This document shows, piece after piece, positions 7,870 to 10,806 of a stretch of 10,806 nt of DNA. A program made the position numbers and the translations under genes. The DNA is from Candidatus Levyibacteriota bacterium. Lineage in GTDB: Bacteria > Patescibacteriota > Microgenomatia > Levybacterales > UBA12049. How positions within the stretch are numbered: the first letter of the stretch is position 1; the number at the start of each line of letters is the position of its first letter. Location: assembly GCA_016204425.1 (NCBI GenBank), contig JACQKR010000053.1, forward strand, positions 1-10,806, read 5' to 3'. The notes under the pieces were generated by a model. That model did not search any database. It had not been told where the DNA came from and saw only the letters and a program-made list of their open reading frames with translations.

Positions 7870-7898
7870 TTGACAAGCATTACTAGTTTTGCGACACT
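7870..7898 (+). promoter_or_regulatory. Putative sigma70 promoter for the small coiled-coil gene
   Basis: A perfect -35, TTGACA (7870-7875), is followed after 17 bases by GACACT (7893-7898), a poor -10 that is helped by an upstream TGC (7890-7892, extended -10). The predicted start near 7905 lies about three bases before the ATG at 7908, so the transcript would be almost leaderless. No Shine-Dalgarno sequence is present. I see no clear terminator between 7839 and 7870 for the glycan cluster. Confidence 0.5.
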
Positions 7899-7907
7899 AC
7901 TTCCAGT

Positions 7908-8156
7908 ATGAATCAGAACGACCTCCAACAGATAGACCAATTACTACAAAAACGGCTAAAGGGTTTTGCCACAAAAAAAGATCTTGCTGGTTTTGCAATG
8001 AAAAGTGATCTTCAGCAATTTGCAACGAAAAGTGATCTTATGAAAATGAAAAAAGATCTCGAAGAACATGTTGATAGCGTATTCGGAGATTTTTTGAAAC
8101 CATTGATAAGAGAAAAGCAGATAAAGGAGAAGTTCACCAGCTTGACCAACGAGTGA
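7908..8156 (+). CDS. Small coiled-coil protein with FATKxDL repeats; apparently frameshifted
   Basis: As read, this is an 82-residue hydrophilic, strongly helical protein with no signal or membrane segment. Residues 19-45 are three 9-residue repeats (GFATKKDLA, GFAMKSDLQ, QFATKSDLM), followed by KMKKDLEEHVDSVFGDF. Small proteins of this look are frequent in CPR genomes; I know of no established function, and a coiled-coil oligomer is the only structural inference. After Phe62 the frame gives LKPLIREKQIKEKFTSLTNE and stops. The -1 frame instead continues the expected coiled coil to a TAA at 8195-8197 and would give about 96 residues. The switch point is the T6 run at 8090-8095. The C-terminus given here is therefore probably not the native one, whether through mutation, assembly error or translational slippage. 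It has its own promoter-like sequence and stands between the glycan cluster and the envelope genes. Confidence 0.65.
   Translation: MNQNDLQQIDQLLQKRLKGFATKKDLAGFAMKSDLQQFATKSDLMKMKKDLEEHVDSVFGDFLKPLIREKQIKEKFTSLTNE
7962..8042 (+). repeat. Three in-frame 27-base repeats (9-residue FATKxDL units)
   Basis: Three tandem 27-base units begin at 7962, 7989 and 8016. They share TTTGC near the start and GATCTT near the end, and encode GFATKKDLA, GFAMKSDLQ and QFATKSDLM. A degenerate fourth unit (KMKKDLEE) follows. The DNA similarity suggests duplication within the gene. Confidence 0.7.
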
Positions 8157-8197
8157 CACATATTGAAAAAACACTTGAGCTACCCAGCAAAACGTAA
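8093..8197 (+). other. Frame-displaced C-terminus of the small coiled-coil gene
   Basis: Read from 8093 in the -1 frame, this stretch encodes 34 residues: F-ETIDKRKADKGEVHQLDQR, then VTHIEKTLELPSKT, then TAA. The V/L/I spacing continues the coiled coil, and the wording (ETIDKRKADKxEV...RVxxIEKxLxLP) is what I expect at the C-terminus of related small proteins. It joins cleanly to the upstream frame at TTTTTT (8090-8095), where one additional T or a -1 slip restores a continuous protein of about 96 residues. Confidence 0.6.
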
Positions 8198-8216
8198 AGA
8201 TTTTCATTTGTGTCAC
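8153..8216. repeat. Inverted repeat (14 pairs) across the end of the small coiled-coil gene
   Basis: GTGACACA (8153-8160) is the exact reverse complement of TGTGTCAC (8209-8216). Inside it, TGAAAA (8164-8169) pairs with TTTTCA (8201-8206), leaving a 3/2-base internal loop and a 31-base apical loop. As RNA this is a long hairpin at the gene's 3' end. No T-run follows, so it is not a typical intrinsic terminator. It could instead protect the 3' end or bind a protein as DNA. Confidence 0.5.
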
Positions 8217-8224
8217 ATCTCTTC

Positions 8225-8255
8225 TTGCATAACAACTTCATTTTTATGCTAAAAT
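8225..8255 (+). promoter_or_regulatory. Possible promoter in the intergenic region
   Basis: TTGCAT (8225-8230) is followed after 19 bases by TAAAAT (8250-8255), preceded by TGC as in an extended -10. The spacer is longer than ideal. If active it would transcribe the hairpin region at 8288-8341. Confidence 0.25.
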
Positions 8256-8287
8256 TTCCAAATTTACCGTATCCTCAGCTTCACATC

Positions 8288-8341
8288 CTGTATAGGTATG
8301 CTTTGTAAACGTTTCAATAAGCGTGTTTCTGCCTATAACAG
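8288..8341 (+). other. Possible structured RNA hairpin
   Basis: CTGTATAGG (8288-8296) pairs with CCTATAACAG (8332-8341) with one bulged base. Directly inside, TATGCTT (8297-8303) can pair with AAGCGTG (8319-8325) using some G-U pairs, with a six-base bulge at 8326-8331. The apical loop (8304-8318) contains the palindrome AAACGTTT. It lies between a possible promoter and a firm one. It matches no RNA family I recognise and could be chance in AT-rich DNA. Confidence 0.25.
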
Positions 8342-8397
8342 CGAAAATATAACTATTTTATTTCTTTTTGCCTCGTAACAGAAATGTATAGTAATTA

Positions 8398-8426
8398 TTG
8401 ACACACCTCGCTGAAATTCCTATACT
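8398..8426 (+). promoter_or_regulatory. Sigma70-type promoter for the membrane-anchored protein gene
   Basis: TTGACA (8398-8403), a 17-base spacer, then TATACT (8421-8426): the best promoter in the window. The predicted start near 8433 gives a leader of about 30 bases. That leader contains the palindrome AAAAGAGTCTTTT (8431-8443) and no Shine-Dalgarno sequence before the ATG at 8464. The palindrome at the transcription start could be an operator; this is speculative. Confidence 0.75.
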
Positions 8427-8463
8427 CAAGAAAAGAGTCTTTTACGCTCAAGCTATCTAAACT

Positions 8464-9111
8464 ATGCCTGAAATGCAACAGCCTACGCAGCTATCTCAAA
8501 ACCCAACCTCCTCAAGTCCTGCTGGAATCCATGTACGGAAAAAGACATTTCTTGCACTTATGGCAGTTCTGCTCCTTTGTGCTTTCGTGATAGTTGTCTA
8601 TCTTAACATCAATCTGATCCGGACTTTTTTTGGCTTGAATATCTCTGCCGTTTCAGAGGTTCCCGGTTACACGTTCACAATCGAGAATAAAAAGGCTCTG
8701 ATAGACTACTTCATAAAATATAATTTTTCCAATCGGAATGTGGTAGTTTTTGAAGAAAAAACTACTGTCCGCCCTCCGGCAACCGTAGTTTTTAAGCTCG
8801 CTCCGCAAACTCAGCCATATAATAAATTGTTTGGTGGGAAAAGCAAAACACCCGTAAGCACAATTGGAGAGCATTACAATGCAAAAACAAAAGAGCTGAC
8901 TGTTGCAATACACATTGATTCTGAATCTTTAAAGAGTCTGCCTGTATCGAACCTATCGTTCATTGCCAGTTCAGAGATCATTTTTTTTCTCTACCAAATT
9001 ACCCAAGGTAACCCTTCCAGTGATATGAGAGAAGTCAGTCAGATCAGAGATCAGATTAACAAGGATCTGGTAGATAAAAAACTGCCAATTTTTCAGGTAA
9101 AAAAACAGTAA
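8464..9111 (+). CDS. Single-pass membrane protein with extracytoplasmic domain, function unknown
   Basis: A 215-residue protein I do not recognise. Residues 1-24 are a polar, Pro/Ser/Gln-rich cytoplasmic tail, followed by positive residues RKK (25-27) and one strong membrane helix at about 28-48. The positive-inside rule puts the remaining ~165 residues outside. That domain has alternating strand-like stretches (VPGYTFTIENKKALIDYFI at 66-84; ATVVFKLAP at 106-114; KELTVAIHIDSESL at 143-156) and an amphipathic C-terminal helix with many Asp, Lys and Gln residues. It contains no cysteine outside the membrane segment and no visible catalytic motif. It is transcribed from its own strong promoter and is followed after 38 bases by a gene with a Tat-type signal, so a role in the cell envelope is plausible. 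The start is the first ATG after the promoter. Confidence 0.75.
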   Translation: MPEMQQPTQLSQNPTSSSPAGIHVRKKTFLALMAVLLLCAFVIVVYLNINLIRTFFGLNISAVSEVPGYTFTIENKKALIDYFIKYNFSNRNVVVFEEKTTVRPPATVVFKLAPQTQPYNKLFGGKSKTPVSTIGEHYNAKTKELTVAIHIDSESLKSLPVSNLSFIASSEIIFFLYQITQGNPSSDMREVSQIRDQINKDLVDKKLPIFQVKKQ

Positions 9112-9125
9112 TACTTGCATTACTG

Positions 9126-9134
9126 TGCTACAAT
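9126..9134 (+). promoter_or_regulatory. Putative extended -10 box for the Tat-signal protein gene
   Basis: TGC-TACAAT fits the extended -10 form. It shares the CTGTGCTA core with the box at 3915-3922. There is no convincing -35 at 16-18 bases. The predicted start near 9141 would leave a leader of about nine bases with no Shine-Dalgarno sequence. Confidence 0.45.
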
Positions 9135-9149
9135 ATTAATAATACTATT

Positions 9150-10091
9150 ATGGTTACAAACACAGTTGAAACCGGTACAGACATATCTGAAACCAAGCTA
9201 AGCAGGCGTGCACTATTAGGCCTTGGTGTGGCAGCGGGAGTAAAAGCAGTTCTTGGATCAAGGCCAGCTCTAGCAGCCCCGGAGGATGCTGCTCCTCCGC
9301 AAACCGGGTTGCCCGCACAAGAAGCAGAAGTAACACAAGTTCCCCTCCCTACTCCTGAACAGCAAAGAGAAGAATATGGCTACGAAATTGAATGGGAGAA
9401 TGGACCATTTGGTAACGTTACACTCTGCATTGAGAAAAATCTGTTCGAAGCCGAAACCAACTGGATGCACAAAATTGAACTCAATACTGATCCTGAGACA
9501 GGCTTTCCGGATGCACAAGATAGGCTCAATGATGCAATTAGGCTCGGCATGTATCGGGCCTGGCAGTCAAACAAGCCTGAAACCAGAAATGATGTATCAC
9601 TTGAAGAATTTACTGACAAGCTTGAAGCAGGGAAAAACATGCGCTTTAAAGCAAAAGGCAGAAAAGGCACCGATCCATTCCAATCAGAAATAACCATTGA
9701 TCCTGCAGACCCTTTGAGACTTGTTTGGCTCGGCACGCCCGGGCATGCCATGTACGATAAGTATGGTGGTAGATCAGAAGGATTCACCTCAAATAACAAC
9801 GAGACCCGACTGGAATTTTGGTCAGAGCATTACTTTGTTCCTGAAAATGGAGACTATGGCGGTGAGCAGGAACAATACCAGATGCACAGAACGCAAGCTT
9901 TAGGTTCTCTCGCTCTAGATTTGGTTATTATGAGTGTTCCAGAGTTGCAAAATGTACATAGTATAACTGCTGAACAAGAACAAAAATATCTCATTGCAGA
10001 CGACAGCAGATTGGCAGAAATTAAAAAATATCTTTTTACGCGTGATCCTGAAAGCAAAGTTCTTACTAATTATATTTTCACTGTCAGTTAA
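9150..10091 (+). CDS. Exported protein with Tat-type signal peptide, function unknown
   Basis: A 313-residue protein with an N-terminal twin-arginine signal: LSRRALLGLGVAAG (17-30). Ser-Arg-Arg is followed by a moderately hydrophobic segment and a likely cleavage after residue 42 or 43 in RPALAAPE. A Pro/Ala/Gln/Glu-rich linker (about 44-72) leads to an acidic globular domain (about 78-313). That domain is rich in Trp, Tyr and Asn, with stretches such as YEIEWENGPFGNVTLCIEKN (78-97), LRLVWLGTPGHAMYDKYGG (189-207) and LEFWSEHYFVPENGDYGG (221-238). Only one Cys (93) is present. I recognise no family and no active site. Tat export would imply folding, perhaps cofactor loading, before export. It lies between a membrane-anchored protein and a secreted Cys-rich protein whose ATG is two bases past its stop, so the last two genes may be co-transcribed. 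Tat substrates are uncommon in CPR-type genomes. Confidence 0.78.
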   Translation: MVTNTVETGTDISETKLSRRALLGLGVAAGVKAVLGSRPALAAPEDAAPPQTGLPAQEAEVTQVPLPTPEQQREEYGYEIEWENGPFGNVTLCIEKNLFEAETNWMHKIELNTDPETGFPDAQDRLNDAIRLGMYRAWQSNKPETRNDVSLEEFTDKLEAGKNMRFKAKGRKGTDPFQSEITIDPADPLRLVWLGTPGHAMYDKYGGRSEGFTSNNNETRLEFWSEHYFVPENGDYGGEQEQYQMHRTQALGSLALDLVIMSVPELQNVHSITAEQEQKYLIADDSRLAEIKKYLFTRDPESKVLTNYIFTVS

Positions 10092-10093
10092 GA

Positions 10094-10806
10094 ATGCACC
10101 CACCTAAGCTGCTCCTGCCGGTTGTTCTCATATTCTTCTTCGGTCTCTTTTATTTTGCATTTCCAAAAGCAGCCACGGCTCAATGTGCGGGGGTTACCGT
10201 TGCATGCGATTGGACGGTACGGACTTGTACCCCTACGGGATGCACACCAGGAATTGACGATCCTTGCACTTGTAGTGATTCATGCGGTACACCCGAGGGT
10301 AATACTACTATAGTACAATGCAGCACCGTAAGTCAATTCTATTGTACAAATCCATGTACATCACATGGCGACTGTGTTGTCGGAGGCAGCTGTGCTCCTC
10401 TTGGTGGTGGTGGTGGTGGTGGCTACCCCGGCCAGTACACCTACCAGTATGAGTACGAAGGAGAACCGGACTTTGACGTCACCGGTATCTCCTTCTACAA
10501 CTCCTCGGGGCAACAGCGGACCACCAAGAAGTTTGACCCGGGAGAAAGTATCTACCTTCGGGTGGGGATCACCAACATTGGCGATGGGTACCCCTGCTGT
10601 GCCTCACGAACCGCCGTCTACAAGCACAAGCCGAACCCGGTCGGTGTCGGACAGGCCTCAGACATCCCCATGTACATTGACTCCACAAGCTCCTGGCCAC
10701 CGGGGTTTCAGGCATTCTATGAATCATGGAGTGGCGGGGTACGGGATGATCAGTACACCACCAGCTCGTTCAAGCAGTGGGCACCAAACAACACCTACAC
10801 CCTGCG
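10094..10806 (+). CDS. Secreted Cys-rich protein with Gly linker and CARDB-like domain, 3' end beyond window
   Basis: An open frame of 237 codons starts two bases after the previous stop and runs off the right edge. Residues 1-29 are a Sec-type signal (MHPPK, hydrophobic 6-23, cleavage likely after ATA at 27-29). Residues 31-100 hold 12 cysteines with Thr, Pro and Gly (CTPTGC, CTCSDSC, CTNPC), suggesting a compact disulfide-bonded module. A run of seven Gly (104-110) forms a linker. From 125 on, FDVTGISFYNSSG and FDPGESIYLRVGITNIGDG (147-165) look like the first strands of a CARDB-type immunoglobulin-like domain, common in large bacterial surface proteins, with a Cys pair at 168-169. The GC content rises from about 42% just before the linker to about 60% after it. 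A surface adhesin or carbohydrate-binding protein is a reasonable guess. Not a lipoprotein: Gln precedes Cys31. Confidence 0.75.
   Translation, partial: MHPPKLLLPVVLIFFFGLFYFAFPKAATAQCAGVTVACDWTVRTCTPTGCTPGIDDPCTCSDSCGTPEGNTTIVQCSTVSQFYCTNPCTSHGDCVVGGSCAPLGGGGGGGYPGQYTYQYEYEGEPDFDVTGISFYNSSGQQRTTKKFDPGESIYLRVGITNIGDGYPCCASRTAVYKHKPNPVGVGQASDIPMYIDSTSSWPPGFQAFYESWSGGVRDDQYTTSSFKQWAPNNTYTL
10403..10423 (+). repeat. GGT microsatellite coding for a seven-Gly linker
   Basis: Six GGT codons followed by GGC encode Gly104-Gly110. The run joins the Cys-rich module to the CARDB-like part and coincides with the base-composition change. Unit gain or loss would alter linker length without shifting the frame. 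Confidence 0.8.

Larger units (their letters stand above)
8198..8463. other. AT-rich intergenic region without a convincing gene
   Basis: It contains the right arm of the inverted repeat (to 8216), a possible promoter (8225-8255), a possible hairpin (8288-8341), a T-rich stretch (8350-8370) and the good promoter of the next gene (8398-8426). A 26-codon frame at 8298-8378 has no clear ribosome site or recognisable product. No tRNA, CRISPR or insertion-sequence features were seen. Confidence 0.6.

Noticed and set aside
8153..8216. Inverted repeat as the stimulator of -1 frameshifting at 8090-8096
   Set aside because: The stem starts about 57 bases after the heptamer, whereas stimulatory structures normally start within about 10 bases.
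8298..8378. 26-codon + strand frame in the intergenic region
   Set aside because: It has no convincing ribosome site, no recognisable sequence and lies within the possible hairpin; chance is the simplest explanation.
10094..10190. Lipoprotein signal in the last gene
   Set aside because: The residue before Cys31 is Gln, and no lipobox of the L-A/S-G/A-C form is present; ordinary signal-peptidase cleavage after ATA fits better.
10122..10313. 63-codon + strand frame near the right edge
   Set aside because: It is out of frame with the longer open frame from 10094, which has a signal peptide, ordered cysteines and no stop to the window edge.
1..10806. CRISPR array, tRNA, rRNA or insertion sequence
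   Set aside because: No regularly spaced direct repeats, cloverleaf sequences, rRNA-like stretches or transposase motifs were seen on either strand.

Overview
The window looks like part of the genome of a low-GC bacterium, most likely of the Candidate Phyla Radiation (Patescibacteria; Microgenomates would be my first guess). This is an inference from style, with no marker gene present: ATGA-overlapping glycosyltransferase genes, a small coiled-coil protein of the FATKKDL-repeat type, a truncated-style sugar transferase, several genes with no Shine-Dalgarno sequence, and a secreted protein with a Cys-rich module, a Gly linker and a CARDB-like domain. TGA is used throughout as a normal stop, so the UGA-glycine code of Gracilibacteria and Absconditabacteria is excluded.

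Region 1 (1-7838) is a glycan-assembly cluster, all on the + strand. In order it holds: the C-terminal part of a membrane GT-C/GT39-type glycosyltransferase; a GT4 glycosyltransferase; a GT2 rhamnosyltransferase-like enzyme; a class IV PLP aminotransferase; a second GT4 enzyme; a third GT4 enzyme resembling mannosyltransferases; a mannose-1-phosphate guanylyltransferase (manC-like); and a short polyprenyl-phosphate sugar-1-phosphate transferase. The model is that the last enzyme primes a lipid carrier, ManC supplies GDP-mannose, the cytosolic GT4 and GT2 enzymes extend the chain, and the GT-C enzyme acts from a lipid-linked sugar at the outer face. No flippase, polymerase or ligase lies in the window; they may be to the left.

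Region 2 (7839-8463) holds a small 9-residue-repeat coiled-coil gene that appears frameshifted at a T6 run, followed by an intergenic stretch with an inverted repeat, a possible hairpin and a textbook promoter.

Region 3 (8464-10806) is an envelope/secretion block: a single-pass membrane protein of unknown function, a protein with a Tat-type signal and an unrecognised domain, and the 5' part of a secreted Cys-rich/CARDB-like protein that runs off the right edge and changes base composition sharply at its Gly linker.

Several genes are preceded by an extended -10 box (TGn-TAnnnT) so close to the start codon that their mRNAs would be leaderless or nearly so. This suggests that the glycan cluster is not one simple operon and that the aminotransferase and the second GT4 can be expressed separately.
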